This document shows, one piece after another, positions 35,749 through 44,893 of a DNA stretch of 64,000 bases. How positions within the stretch are numbered: the first letter of the stretch is position 1; every line of letters begins with the position of its first letter. Source of the stretch: an uncultured Paracoccaceae bacterium (GTDB lineage: Bacteria; Pseudomonadota; Alphaproteobacteria; Rhodobacterales; Rhodobacteraceae); the NCBI GenBank assembly GCA_947492475.1, contig CANLNM010000007.1, forward strand, positions 124,001 through 188,000, read 5' to 3'. Under the pieces are notes generated by a model. The model worked only from the letters and a program-made list of their open reading frames with translations, was not told the origin of the DNA and did not search any database. Both the position numbers and the translations under genes were made by a program.

Positions 35749-37253
35749 ACCGCCTTAAATGGCCGGGAACCCTGGCAGCATTGCTCTTGATGGCATTGGT
35801 GCTGGGGACGCTATTGGTGGTCGCTTTGCGCGCCGAAGATGGCACAGGGCTGGGCGCGGCTGATTGGGCCGCGATCCGGTTCACAATTGTCCAAGCCGTG
35901 ATATCCGCCGCCCTGAGCGTCGGCTTGGCCATCCCTGTCGCGCGCGCCTTGGCGCGGCGTCGGTTTTTCGGGCGCGGATTGCTGGTTACCCTTTTGGGCG
36001 CACCGTTTATTTTACCCGTGATTGTCGCGATCCTTGGTCTGCTGGCCGTGTTTGGCCGCAACGGCATTGTCAGCCATGCGCTGGGCTGGATCGGGCTGCC
36101 GCCTCTGTCGATTTACGGGTTTCACGGCGTGGTGCTGGCGCATGTGTTTTTCAACCTGCCCTTGGCGGTGCGGATGATCCTCCAAGGTTGGATCAGCATC
36201 CCCGCCGAACGGTTCAGGCTGGCGGCCACCCTGAATGCCCCCATCGGTTCATTGCTAGAACGCCCCATGTTGCGCGCCGTTGCGCCGGGTGTGTTTCTGG
36301 TGGTGTTCCTGATCTGCCTGAGCAGTTTTGCAGTCGCCTTGGCGTTGGGCGGGGGGCCGCGCGCCACGACGGTTGAATTGGCAATTTATCAGGCGTTGCG
36401 GTTTGATTTTGATCTGGGCCGCGCGGCATTGTTGGCGCTGGTGCAGGTTGGATTATGCACGATCACAGCGCTGTTGGCGTGGCGGATTGCCGCGCCAGAT
36501 GGGCTGGCGGGGGGATTGGACCGTGTGGTGGATCGCTGGGACGGATCAAAGGCCATGGACGGTTTCTGGATCACCGCCGCTGCGCTGTTTCTATTGCTGC
36601 CCTTATCCATGGTGATCCTGAACGGTTTGACCGGAATGTTGCAGATGCCCGCCAGCGTTTGGCCGGCCTTGATGCGGTCTATCGGCGTGGCCTTGGCGTC
36701 AACTGGTTTGACGATCCTGCTGAGCCTTGCACTGGCGTTAAACAATGGTCGGTTCGCTGGCTTTGCCGGGGTATTGCCGCTGGCGTCTTCATCCTTGGTT
36801 GTGGGAACCGGATTATTCCTGATTATCCGCGAATTTGCCAATCCGCTATCCTATGGTTTGGTCGTGACCGCGTTGGTGAATGCGATGCTATCCGTGCCGT
36901 TTGCGATCCGGGTTTTGGCCCCGGCGATGCGGGATGTGGAACATACATTTGGGCGATTGTCCGATAGTTTGGGCCTGACGGGCTGGGCGCGCCTGCGCTG
37001 GGTGATCCTGCCCAGATTGCGCCGCCCGCTGGGGTTCGCCGCAGGTCTGGCCGCCGCGCTGAGCATGGGGGATCTGGGCGTCATCACGTTATTTGCGGGC
37101 ACCGGGGGCGAAACATTGCCCCTGTTGATGCATCGCCTGATGGGCGCCTATCGGATGGAGGCCGCGGCGGGCGTGGGTCTATTGCTGTTGGCCGCAAGCC
37201 TGACGATGTTCTGGATATTTGACCGCGGGGGACGTGTGGATGCTGAAACTTGA
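35724..37253 (+). CDS. thiP: Thiamine/TPP ABC transporter permease
   Basis: 509 aa with about twelve TM segments, the double-size permease of the thiamine system. Two inner-membrane permease repeats each carry an EAA-type loop: AERFRLAATLNAPIGSLLERP and HTFGRLSDSLGLTGWARLRWVILP. It lies between thiB and thiQ with overlaps on both sides, so the operon is strictly coupled. Confidence 0.93.
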   Translation: MARSVVSINRLKWPGTLAALLLMALVLGTLLVVALRAEDGTGLGAADWAAIRFTIVQAVISAALSVGLAIPVARALARRRFFGRGLLVTLLGAPFILPVIVAILGLLAVFGRNGIVSHALGWIGLPPLSIYGFHGVVLAHVFFNLPLAVRMILQGWISIPAERFRLAATLNAPIGSLLERPMLRAVAPGVFLVVFLICLSSFAVALALGGGPRATTVELAIYQALRFDFDLGRAALLALVQVGLCTITALLAWRIAAPDGLAGGLDRVVDRWDGSKAMDGFWITAAALFLLLPLSMVILNGLTGMLQMPASVWPALMRSIGVALASTGLTILLSLALALNNGRFAGFAGVLPLASSSLVVGTGLFLIIREFANPLSYGLVVTALVNAMLSVPFAIRVLAPAMRDVEHTFGRLSDSLGLTGWARLRWVILPRLRRPLGFAAGLAAALSMGDLGVITLFAGTGGETLPLLMHRLMGAYRMEAAAGVGLLLLAASLTMFWIFDRGGRVDAET

Positions 37254-37935
37254 CCAAGTGGCGCTGAAACAGGGTGAGTTTCGCCTTGAGGCGAATTTTG
37301 CCCTGCATCGCGGGATCACCGCGATTATCGGCCCGTCGGGTGGGGGAAAATCCACGCTGCTGGCGGCGATTGCCGGGTTCCTGATCCCAGATCGCGGACA
37401 AATTCTGTGGCAGGATCGCGATTTGGCGGGCTTGGCGCCGGGTGCGCGGCCTGTGGCGATGCTGTTTCAGGACAATAATCTGTTTCCGCACCTGACCATT
37501 GGCCAGAATGTTGGGCTGGGCATGTCGGCCAAACGTCTGTCGGCTGATCAGCGGAATCGGGTGCAGGACGTGCTGAAACAGGTTGGTTTGCCGGATATGT
37601 CTGACCGTAAACCAAATGCGCTGTCTGGTGGACAACAAAGCCGGGCTGCATTGGCGCGCGTTTTGGTCCAAGACCAGCCATTGGTGTTGCTGGATGAACC
37701 ATTTTCCGCGCTGGGACCGGGGTTAAAGGACGAAATGCTGGACCTGTTTGTGCGTGTTTTGGGCACCGAAGGTCGGCAATTGGTGATGGTGACCCATGAT
37801 CCCGCAGACGCACGTCGCGTGGCCGATCAGGTGGTGTTTGTGGATGCAGGCACCGCGTCCGCCCCAATTGCAACACCAGCGTTTTTCGACAGTGATGACA
37901 CGGCCATTCATGCCTATCTGGGGCGCGCGTCCTAA
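37240..37935 (+). CDS. thiQ: Thiamine/TPP ABC transporter ATP-binding protein
   Basis: 231 aa from ATG 37240, 14 bp before the thiP stop. Walker A GPSGGGKST, Q-loop LFQDNNLFPHLT, signature ALSGGQQSRAALARVLV, Walker B LVLLDEPFSALGP and switch His VTHDPADA are all present. It powers thiamine uptake. A bidirectional terminator follows. Confidence 0.94.
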   Translation: MLKLDQVALKQGEFRLEANFALHRGITAIIGPSGGGKSTLLAAIAGFLIPDRGQILWQDRDLAGLAPGARPVAMLFQDNNLFPHLTIGQNVGLGMSAKRLSADQRNRVQDVLKQVGLPDMSDRKPNALSGGQQSRAALARVLVQDQPLVLLDEPFSALGPGLKDEMLDLFVRVLGTEGRQLVMVTHDPADARRVADQVVFVDAGTASAPIATPAFFDSDDTAIHAYLGRAS

Positions 37936-37939
37936 CGAA

Positions 37940-37965
37940 AAAGGCCCACCAAATGGCGGGCCTTT
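37940..37965. terminator. Bidirectional terminator between thiQ and petC
   Basis: Arms AAAGGCCCACC (37940-37950) and GGCGGGCCTTT (37955-37965) pair with one mismatch around AAAT. On the minus strand the stem is followed by TTTTT (end of petABC). On the plus strand it is followed by CCTTT (end of thiBPQ). Confidence 0.85.
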
Positions 37966-37987
37966 CCTTTAACTCAGATCGCTTGGA

Positions 37988-38791
37988 TCAGTCTTTTTTC
38001 GCAGCAGCCTTGGCCGCGGCTTTGTGGGGGGCCCACAGACGTTTGTTGGTCACGTAAAGCAATACGGACAACATCGTCAGCAGGATCACACCGGACAGAC
38101 CAGCGGTTTTGCGGGCTTCCAGTTTGGGCTCTGCGGCCCACATCAGGAAGGCAGCGATGTCTTGCACTTCGTGGTGCAGATCGTTGCTGTGACCGTCTGC
38201 AAAATCGAAATCCTCACCATAAAGTGGGGGCGGCATCGCGGTCCAACCACCTGGAAAGGCGGTGTTTTCGTAGAACGTTGTGCCGGCTTCGGTTTTGTCT
38301 TCGCCGGTGTAACCCGCCAGGAACGACGCGATATATTCACCGCCGCCCATGCCGTTGAACAGCTGGCTCATGCCGGATCCGTAGGGACCGTGGAAACCAG
38401 CGCGTGCTTTGGCCATCAGGGACAGGTCAGGTGCGCCTGCGAATGTGCCTTCGGGGAAATGATCCTGCGGGGTTGCCGCGCGATAATCCTCGATTTCATC
38501 GTCATAAACTTCGACGTTTTTGGCGTATTCGCGAACCTGCTCAGGGCTGTAACCCAAATCTTCGAGTGTGCGGATTGGAACATAGCGCATGCCATGGCAG
38601 CCCGAACAGTTTTCGGTAAAGATTTGCAGGCCACGCTGCAATTGGTTCTGATCATAGCTGCCGAAGGGGCCTTCGTAGGAGAAGGCGAAATCTTCGATAT
38701 GTTGTTCACCGCCACCAGCGGCCATAGCGGCCTGACCGGCAACAACGCCCAGCGCAGCAATCGCGGAGAGGGTGAGTGTACGGAACATCAT
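37988..38791 (-). CDS. petC: Cytochrome c1 of the bc1 complex
   Basis: 267 aa from the ATG at 38791 (AAAGGA upstream). Signal peptide ends near QAAMA. Haem c site ENCSGCHGMRYVPI at about residue 65; AMPPPLYGE supplies the distal region with the likely Met ligand; a C-terminal membrane anchor GVILLTMLSVLLYVTNKRLW is followed by a basic tail. It passes electrons from the Rieske protein to cytochrome c. Last gene of petABC. Confidence 0.96.
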   Translation of the reverse strand: MMFRTLTLSAIAALGVVAGQAAMAAGGGEQHIEDFAFSYEGPFGSYDQNQLQRGLQIFTENCSGCHGMRYVPIRTLEDLGYSPEQVREYAKNVEVYDDEIEDYRAATPQDHFPEGTFAGAPDLSLMAKARAGFHGPYGSGMSQLFNGMGGGEYIASFLAGYTGEDKTEAGTTFYENTAFPGGWTAMPPPLYGEDFDFADGHSNDLHHEVQDIAAFLMWAAEPKLEARKTAGLSGVILLTMLSVLLYVTNKRLWAPHKAAAKAAAKKD

Positions 38792-38802
38792 GTTTTCCTT
38801 TC

Positions 38803-40140
38803 TCACTCGGCTGCGGTGGCAGAAGATTCTGCACCGGAATGGCCGTAATGGGCGTTAAAGTCGTCTTCGATGGTTGCTGGCATTGGCAGCGGTTTCTCGA
38901 TGACGCCAAGCAATGGCAGGATCACGAGGAAATATGCGAACCAATAGGCCGATGCGACCAAGGAGATGTACGGGTAGATCCCGTCTGTTGGCATGGCGCC
39001 AACCCACATCAGAACCAAGAAGTCGATTGCCAGAAGCGCAAACCACCATTTGAACATGGGACGGAAACGACCGGACCGCACGCTGGAGGTATCAAGCCAA
39101 GGCACGGCACCCATGACAGCAATCGCGCCAAACATCGCCAGAACACCAAAGAATTTGGCGTCGATGATCCCGAAGGATACCCATTCGACCAGCATCACAA
39201 CCCAAACATCCGCAGTAAACGCCCGCAGGATCGCGTAGAACGGCAAGAAGTACCATTCAGGAACGATGTGTGCAGGTGTCGCCAGTGCGGTCGCTTCGAT
39301 GTAGTTATCTGGGTGGCCCAGATAGTTTGGCATAAAGCCAACGATTGCCACAAAGACGGTCAGGATAACGGCCAGTGCAAACAGGTCTTTGATCACAAAG
39401 TAAGGCCAGAAAGGCAGTGTGTCTTTTTCGGCTTCTTCTTTGGAACCGCGACGCACCTCAACACCAGTTGGGTTGTTGTTGCCTGTGGTGTGGAACGCCC
39501 AGACGTGCACGATTGTCAGGCCAACCAGAACGAATGGCAGCAGATAGTGCAGCGAGAAGAAGCGGTTCAACGTGGATTGACCCACAGCGCCCGCGCCCAG
39601 AAGCCAGGTTTGGATCGCTTCGCCCACAAATGGGATGGCGCCAAACAGGCCTGTAATCACAGCCGCACCGTGGAATGACATCTGACCCCAAGGCAGAACA
39701 TAGCCCATAAAGCCTGTGCCCATCATCACAAGGAACATGATGATGCCGATGACCCAGGTGACTTCACGAGGGGCCTTGTAGGATCCGTAGTACAGACCGC
39801 GGAAAATGTGCGCATAAACCGCCACAAAGAACAGCGATGCGCCATTCATGTGGAAATACCGGATCATGTGACCGCCGTTTACGTTGCGCATGATGTGTTC
39901 GATCGACGCAAAGGCCAGATCAACATGCGGTGTATAATGCATCACCAAAACAACGCCGGTTGCGATCTGCAACACCAGCGTAAAGGCAAGCACGATGCCC
40001 CAGATCCACATCCAGTTCAGGTTCTTGGGGGTGGGGATCATCAATGTGTCGTATAGCAAACCAACGATTGGCAGCCGCGTGTGCAGCCACTTTTCCGCGC
40101 CGGTTTTGGGTTCGTAATGGTCGTGGGGAATACCAGCCAT
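38803..40140 (-). CDS. petB: Cytochrome b of the bc1 complex
   Basis: 445 aa with eight TM helices. [19 protein letters not shown] segment reads [51 protein letters not shown] and [13 protein letters not shown] carry the haem-ligating histidines; [13 protein letters not shown] is the PEWY motif of the Qo site. Quinol oxidation and quinone reduction centre. 12 bp downstream of petA. Confidence 0.97.
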   Translation of the reverse strand: MAGIPHDHYEPKTGAEKWLHTRLPIVGLLYDTLMIPTPKNLNWMWIWGIVLAFTLVLQIATGVVLVMHYTPHVDLAFASIEHIMRNVNGGHMIRYFHMNGASLFFVAVYAHIFRGLYYGSYKAPREVTWVIGIIMFLVMMGTGFMGYVLPWGQMSFHGAAVITGLFGAIPFVGEAIQTWLLGAGAVGQSTLNRFFSLHYLLPFVLVGLTIVHVWAFHTTGNNNPTGVEVRRGSKEEAEKDTLPFWPYFVIKDLFALAVILTVFVAIVGFMPNYLGHPDNYIEATALATPAHIVPEWYFLPFYAILRAFTADVWVVMLVEWVSFGIIDAKFFGVLAMFGAIAVMGAVPWLDTSSVRSGRFRPMFKWWFALLAIDFLVLMWVGAMPTDGIYPYISLVASAYWFAYFLVILPLLGVIEKPLPMPATIEDDFNAHYGHSGAESSATAAE

Positions 40141-40152
40141 GATACCGTCTCC

Positions 40153-40716
40153 TTAACCGAGTTGAATTGTGTTTTCGTCAAGGAAACCAGCGACCGGAAC
40201 CGGGAGGTTCTCAGGTGCGGGACCCTTACGGATGCGACCGGACGTGTCGTAATGCGACCCGTGACATGGGCAGAACCAGCCGTGGAAATCACCAGCGCCG
40301 TCACCCAAAGGCACACACCCAAGGTGCGTACACAGGCCCATCTGAACCAGCCATTCGCCAGCTTCGTCCAACGCACGATTTTCATCGGTTGCTGGCGCGC
40401 CTTCTGGGCCGTTGCCGTTGCGTGCGATCTGATCTGACAGATCAGCCAGATCAACGGCACGGGCTTCTTCGATTTCGCTGGTTGTCCGGCGGCGGATAAA
40501 CACTGGTTTACCTTGCCAAAGAACAGTCAACTGCGTGCCGGGTGTGATCCCGGAAATGTCGACAGTTTTTGTCGCGGCTGCGCGGACATCGGCGGATGGG
40601 TTCATCTGGTTGACTAGCGGCCAGACTGCGGCGCCAGTGGCGACAGCACCTGCGCCAGCGGTGGCGTAGTAGATGAAGTCGCGGCGGCTGCCCTGATGGT
40701 CGTCGGCGTGTGACAC
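40153..40716 (-). CDS. petA: Rieske iron-sulfur subunit of the bc1 complex
   Basis: 187 aa when started at the GTG at 40716, with GGAG nine bases upstream. Rhodobacter homologues start at the same point (MSHAxD). An ATG nine bases earlier is possible but sits on the GGAG. Tat-type N-terminus [15 protein letters not shown] anchors the protein uncleaved. 2Fe-2S ligands are in CTHLGC and CPCHGSHYD. It heads the petABC operon. Confidence 0.94.
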   Translation of the reverse strand: MSHADDHQGSRRDFIYYATAGAGAVATGAAVWPLVNQMNPSADVRAAATKTVDISGITPGTQLTVLWQGKPVFIRRRTTSEIEEARAVDLADLSDQIARNGNGPEGAPATDENRALDEAGEWLVQMGLCTHLGCVPLGDGAGDFHGWFCPCHGSHYDTSGRIRKGPAPENLPVPVAGFLDENTIQLG

Positions 40717-40967
40717 TGGGTGCATCTCCGTGGTTGCCAGGCCTTTTGGGCCCATAGGTATCGGACGGGCGCTGAAAACAGGGCCCATTCGGGGCTGTCT
40801 AACGGGCAAAGTCATGTCAGTCCAGCGGACATTCGGGCGCAGATAGGGTTGAATCGGATACAACCGGGGGCGAATCGTCGCGTTGATGCAAAAACATCAC
40901 CCCTGATGGCTTGTTTGCGCAGGGGGCAGGGCCTATTTTCACCCCAACCCTTCAGAAAGAAAAATCC

Positions 40968-41615
40968 ATGTTTACGCGACTCGCTCTTGCAACTGCCCTG
41001 ACCTCTTTGCCTGCTATGGCCTTTGCCGAAGTAGAGCTGAGCTTTTATCTCGGTGCCCAAGAAGCGGCGCATTCGCGGGTTTTTGTCGATGATCCCGTCA
41101 TCGGAGAAGAGGATTTTCTGGCCGCATGGCTGGGGCGGTCATTCGAAATGCCCCCCTATTATGGTCTGCGGGGGACATACTGGCGCAATGATCGGTTTGG
41201 CTATGGCATCGATTTCAGCCATTCCAAGGTTTACGCCAGCGACAGCACCCTCACGGACAATGGCTATGACACGTTGGAATTTACCGATGGTGTCAACATC
41301 CTGACGGCCAATGCCTATCGCCGCTGGAACGATCAATGGGGCCAGATCACGCCTTATGTTGGGGCAGGTGTCGGGATTTCGATCCCACATGTCGAAGTGA
41401 CCAAAGGCGGATCAGACACGTTTGAATTCCAGATCGGTGGTCCTGCCGTCGCATTGCTGGGCGGTGTCAGCTATGAAATTAACGACAGCTGGGCCGTGTT
41501 TGGCGAATACAAAGTCAGCTATTCGCCCCTATCAGTTGATCTGGAAACCGACGGCACATTGGAAACCGATCTGGTGATCAATGCTGTGAATTTCGGGGTT
41601 AGCTTTTCCTACTAA
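40968..41615 (+). CDS. Outer-membrane beta-barrel, LpxQ-like lipid A oxidase family
   Basis: 215 aa from ATG 40968 (GAAAGAAA upstream). Signal peptide ends at AMAFA, then EVELSFYLGAQEAAHS. The rest has alternating barrel strands: PPYYGLRGTYW, FGYGIDFSHSKVYA, LEFTDGVNILTANAYRRW, TPYVGAGVGISIPHVEV and a final aromatic residue (SFSY). This pattern matches the family of Rhizobium LpxQ, which oxidises the proximal glucosamine of lipid A to 2-aminogluconate. Activity here is inferred. It is divergent from petABC. Confidence 0.75.
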   Translation: MFTRLALATALTSLPAMAFAEVELSFYLGAQEAAHSRVFVDDPVIGEEDFLAAWLGRSFEMPPYYGLRGTYWRNDRFGYGIDFSHSKVYASDSTLTDNGYDTLEFTDGVNILTANAYRRWNDQWGQITPYVGAGVGISIPHVEVTKGGSDTFEFQIGGPAVALLGGVSYEINDSWAVFGEYKVSYSPLSVDLETDGTLETDLVINAVNFGVSFSY

Positions 41616-41634
41616 CCCCAACTTTGACGCGTAT

Positions 41635-42240
41635 TTAGGCCGGCTTGGTGTCCACCATGGCCGGTCTTTTTGCAAATTCTGCCTCCCATGCGGCCAAAAC
41701 CGGGTGCTGTGCGCGCCATTTGCGGGAATCATGCCGGAAATCCACATAAGCCAGCGCACTGGCCATGCCGATCTGGCCGATATTCAGCGGGCCTTCTAGG
41801 TGGCTCATCCATTGCGATTCGATGGTGTCCAGCGTGCGGTCAATTTTGGCCCACTGCGTGTCGATCCAATCCCCGGACGCGCCTTTTGTGCCTTTGAAAC
41901 GGGCCTCATAGGTCATGGACACGGCGGCCTCCATCAGGCCATCGGCGGTGGCTTCTAATGTCAACATTTCCCAAATGCGCGTCGCGGGATACAGCGCTGC
42001 CTGCGCGCGATCGTTCAGGAACCGACAGATAACGCGGCTGTCATACAATGTCGGGCCATCATTGCGTACCAGCGCCGGGATTTTGCCCAGCGGGTTTGCG
42101 GCGGCCACCTCATCTGCGGTGTCAAAGGGCGTGGTGTGGACCAGAACCTCTTGGGTTTGATCCAACTGACCCGTTTCGCGCAGCACAATGCGGGGTTTGC
42201 GGGCAAAGGGGCTGGCGGGGGACATGATCAGTTTCATCAA
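41635..42240 (-). CDS. Glutathione S-transferase family protein
   Basis: 201 aa. MKLIMSPASPFARKPRIVLRE is the thioredoxin-fold start with the catalytic Ser region, NPLGKIPALV supplies the cis-Pro, TLYDSRVICRFL the GSH binding. The C-terminal helical domain ends FAKRPAMVDTKPA. It is divergent from the FMN riboswitch. Substrate unknown. Confidence 0.88.
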   Translation of the reverse strand: MMKLIMSPASPFARKPRIVLRETGQLDQTQEVLVHTTPFDTADEVAAANPLGKIPALVRNDGPTLYDSRVICRFLNDRAQAALYPATRIWEMLTLEATADGLMEAAVSMTYEARFKGTKGASGDWIDTQWAKIDRTLDTIESQWMSHLEGPLNIGQIGMASALAYVDFRHDSRKWRAQHPVLAAWEAEFAKRPAMVDTKPA

Positions 42241-42307
42241 TTGGCCTTTCGATCAGGTTGGTGGGATAGAGCTTGCGCATCAAGGCGAAGATTGGCAAGT
42301 CAGGGAT

Positions 42308-42447
42308 GTTCTCAGGGCGGGGTGCAATTCCCCACCGGCGGTATGTGGATCACACCACGAGCCCGCGAGCGCATCGGCAACCCCGATGGTCAGCAGATCC
42401 GGTGCGATGCCGGAGCCGACGGTGAAAGTCCGGATGGAAGAGACCGT
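42308..42447 (+). ncRNA. FMN riboswitch (RFN element) upstream of ribH2
   Basis: The RFN blocks are in order: TTCTCAGGGCGGGGTGCAAT with TCCCCACCGGCGGTA, GAGCCCGCGAGCG, TCAGCAGATCCGGTG, GCCGGAGCCGACGGTG and the closing AAAGTCCGGATGGAAGAGA. All five helices of the aptamer are accounted for. It ends about 80 bp before the ribH start. FMN binding should block expression of ribH2. Confidence 0.96.
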
Positions 42448-42524
42448 ATAACTGGATGCCCTTGGGCAGACCATGTTGTTCGTTATCGCCTTGGGTGACG
42501 TGTCAGTTGCTAAAGGAGAAAAGA

Positions 42525-42956
42525 ATGACACACACCCGCTATGCCTTTGTTAAGGCACATTGGCATTCCGATATCGTTGATCGCGCATATGATGGGTTTT
42601 GCGACATCATTCCCGCCGATCAGATTGATGTGTTTGACGTACCCGGCGCATTTGAAATGCCGCTATTGGCGCAGGAATTGGCCAAAACCGGTAAATACGC
42701 GGCGATCGCTGCGGCTGCCTTTGTGGTGGATGGCGGGATTTACCGTCATGATTTTGTCGCGCAGGCCGTGGTCGATGGGCTGATGCGTGTGGGGCTGGAT
42801 ACGGGCGTGCCGATTTTGTCCGTGTCCCTGACGCCCCATCACTATCAGGAAACCGATCATCACAACGCAATCTATCGCGCGCATTTTGTCGAAAAGGGCC
42901 GCGAAGCCGGGCAGGCTGCGCTGAAAATCACCCAGACACGCGCGGCATTGGCGTGA
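42525..42956 (+). CDS. ribH2: 6,7-Dimethyl-8-ribityllumazine synthase, type II
   Basis: 143 aa from ATG 42525 (AAAGGAG six bases upstream). FVKAHWHSDIVDRAYDGF, DVFDVPGAFEMPLLAQ and GGIYRHDFVAQAVVDGLMRVGLDTGVPILS match lumazine synthase. The WH near the N-terminus and the shortened C-terminus fit the decameric RibH2 type of Brucella and Rhizobiales. It joins the ribityl-pyrimidine to butanone phosphate, the penultimate riboflavin step. No other rib gene is in the window. Confidence 0.93.
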   Translation: MTHTRYAFVKAHWHSDIVDRAYDGFCDIIPADQIDVFDVPGAFEMPLLAQELAKTGKYAAIAAAAFVVDGGIYRHDFVAQAVVDGLMRVGLDTGVPILSVSLTPHHYQETDHHNAIYRAHFVEKGREAGQAALKITQTRAALA

Positions 42957-42968
42957 TCTAAGCCAGAT

Positions 42969-43601
42969 TCAAGCCGGAAAGAGGGTGATTTCGTCGCCCT
43001 CTTTCCAAGCTGGGTATTTCTGCATGATTGCTGCCAGTCTGCCGCTGGCCAGAAATGCCTCTAGCCAACGGGAAAGGTGTGGACCTGCTTCTGCGTCAAA
43101 GCGGGCTTTGTCGATCATCGCAAATTGCCGCACAAATGGAAGAATAGCCAAGTCAGCCAGTCGCGGTGCGGTGCCAAACAGATAGTCCTGCCCGTCCAAT
43201 TGATCGTTGAGCTGCGCCAGAAACGCCATGGCGGTGGCGCGTTCCGTCTCTGAATCTTTGTCCGGATGACGAGAGGCATATTTGGTGTAATCCAGCGCGT
43301 CTTTGAATGGGCCATCGGCCTGCGTGATCAAGTCCAAACCCGAAGCCGGCATATCCAGCAGGTTTTCTGGATCACTCTGGTTCAGCGCCCATCGCATGAT
43401 GTCAAAACTTTCATCGATGTTTTCGGGCTGTGTCGCCAGACTGGGCACGGTGCCAGAGGGCGAAACCGCCAAAAACGCATCGGGTTTTTCGCGCAAAACG
43501 ATTTCACGCAGCTCAACTGATACCTGCGCACTGGCAATCGCCAGACGTGTGCGCATGGCATAGGGGCAGCGACGAAAGGAATAGAGGATGGGTTGGCTCA
43601 T
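42969..43601 (-). CDS. GST/glutaredoxin-like protein
   Basis: 210 aa. ILYSFRRCPYAMRTRLAI has a Cys-Pro-Tyr-Ala monothiol site in place of CxxC, PSGTVPSLA the cis-Pro. The C-terminal helical part is short and carries RLADLAILPFVRQFA. This is the YfcF/omega-like group that forms mixed disulfides with glutathione. Convergent with ribH2, 12 bp apart. Confidence 0.87.
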   Translation of the reverse strand: MSQPILYSFRRCPYAMRTRLAIASAQVSVELREIVLREKPDAFLAVSPSGTVPSLATQPENIDESFDIMRWALNQSDPENLLDMPASGLDLITQADGPFKDALDYTKYASRHPDKDSETERATAMAFLAQLNDQLDGQDYLFGTAPRLADLAILPFVRQFAMIDKARFDAEAGPHLSRWLEAFLASGRLAAIMQKYPAWKEGDEITLFPA

Positions 43602-43623
43602 GACTATTTATACCACCAAAAGT

Positions 43624-44892
43624 CTAAGCCGTAAGCTGTGTTCCGCGGGTGCCAGTGATTTGCGCGGTGATGATCTGACTTTCAGGTTGGTCCACATCAA
43701 AGATCACTTCGGCAAATTGTTCGGTGCGCCCCATACGTGGATTTTCCAGCAGGATGTGATGGGTTTTTCCGGTCTGCCCCGTCAGGTGGGTCTGAACGCG
43801 GGTATCCCCAGCGGCTCGCAGCTGGGCGGCGCGGGTTTTGATGTCTTTGCCGTTGACCTGTGGCATGCGCGCGGCGGGCGTGCCTTGGCGGATTGAATAG
43901 GGAAACACATGCAGCCAGGTCAGGTTGCAATCATCCACCAGTTTCAACGAATTTTCAAAGGCAGCGTCAGTTTCCGTGGGAAAACCGGCGATGATATCCG
44001 CGCCAAAGGTCATGTCCGGGCGCAGTTTCAACGCCTGTTGGGTAAACGCGATGGCATCGTCGCGCGAATGGCGACGTTTCATCCGTTTCAGGATCAGGTT
44101 GTCGCCGTGTTGCAGGCTGAGATGCAGATGCGGCATCAATCGCGGTTCGGTTGCGATGGCCATCATCAGGTTTTCGTCGACCTCAATGGAATCAATCGAT
44201 GAAATGCGCAGGCGTGGCAGGTCAGGCACCAGTTTCAGGATGCGCATCACCAGATCGCCCAGTTTGGGCTGCGCAGGCAGGTCCGCCCCCCAGGACGTCA
44301 GATCAACGCCGGTCAGCACCACTTCGTTATAGCCGCGATCCACGAGGCGTTTGATCTGATCCACAACCACACCGGCAGGGACAGACCGCGAATTGCCGCG
44401 ACCATAGGGAATGATGCAAAACGTGCAGCGGTGATCGCAGCCGTTTTGCACCTGCACATAGGCGCGACTGCGGGTGCCAAACCCATCGATCAAATGCCCT
44501 GCCGTTTCGGTAACGGACATGATGTCGTCCACGGCGACCTTTTCCGTGTCACCGATCAGATTTGGCACCATATTGGCCCAAGTTTCCGGCTGCATTTTTT
44601 CGGTATTGCCGATGACGCGGGTCACTTCGGCCATATTGGCAAATGTTTCGGGTTCGGTTTGCGCCGCACAACCGGTGACGATCAGCGGGGCATCCGGGTT
44701 TTCACGGCGCAGTTTGCGGATTTCCTGTTTGGCTTTGCGCACGGCTTCGGCGGTGACGGCGCAAGTGTTGATCACCATGGCGTTGCTCAGGCCGGCTTGG
44801 GTTGCCAGTTCCTTCATCGCTTCGGTTTCATAGGCGTTCAGACGGCAGCCCTGCGTGGTGAATTTGGGGGCGGTGAATTTGGGCGCGCTCAT
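43624..44892 (-). CDS. mtaB: tRNA t6A37 methylthiotransferase
   Basis: 422 aa from ATG 44892, one base after the dapF stop and with GGAGG upstream. UPF0004 domain cysteines are in TQGCRLNAYE, NTCAVT and VTGCAAQ; the radical SAM CxxxCxxC is NGCDHRCTFCIIPYGRG; a C-terminal TRAM-like part ends the protein. It adds a methylthio group to t6A at A37 to form ms2t6A. Translationally coupled to dapF. Confidence 0.93.
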   Translation of the reverse strand: MSAPKFTAPKFTTQGCRLNAYETEAMKELATQAGLSNAMVINTCAVTAEAVRKAKQEIRKLRRENPDAPLIVTGCAAQTEPETFANMAEVTRVIGNTEKMQPETWANMVPNLIGDTEKVAVDDIMSVTETAGHLIDGFGTRSRAYVQVQNGCDHRCTFCIIPYGRGNSRSVPAGVVVDQIKRLVDRGYNEVVLTGVDLTSWGADLPAQPKLGDLVMRILKLVPDLPRLRISSIDSIEVDENLMMAIATEPRLMPHLHLSLQHGDNLILKRMKRRHSRDDAIAFTQQALKLRPDMTFGADIIAGFPTETDAAFENSLKLVDDCNLTWLHVFPYSIRQGTPAARMPQVNGKDIKTRAAQLRAAGDTRVQTHLTGQTGKTHHILLENPRMGRTEQFAEVIFDVDQPESQIITAQITGTRGTQLTA

Positions 44893-44893
44893 G

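Noticed and set aside
38024..39678. Long plus-strand frames opposite petC and petB
   Set aside because: Shadows of the cytochrome genes; no start signal and Cys/His-rich shadow composition.
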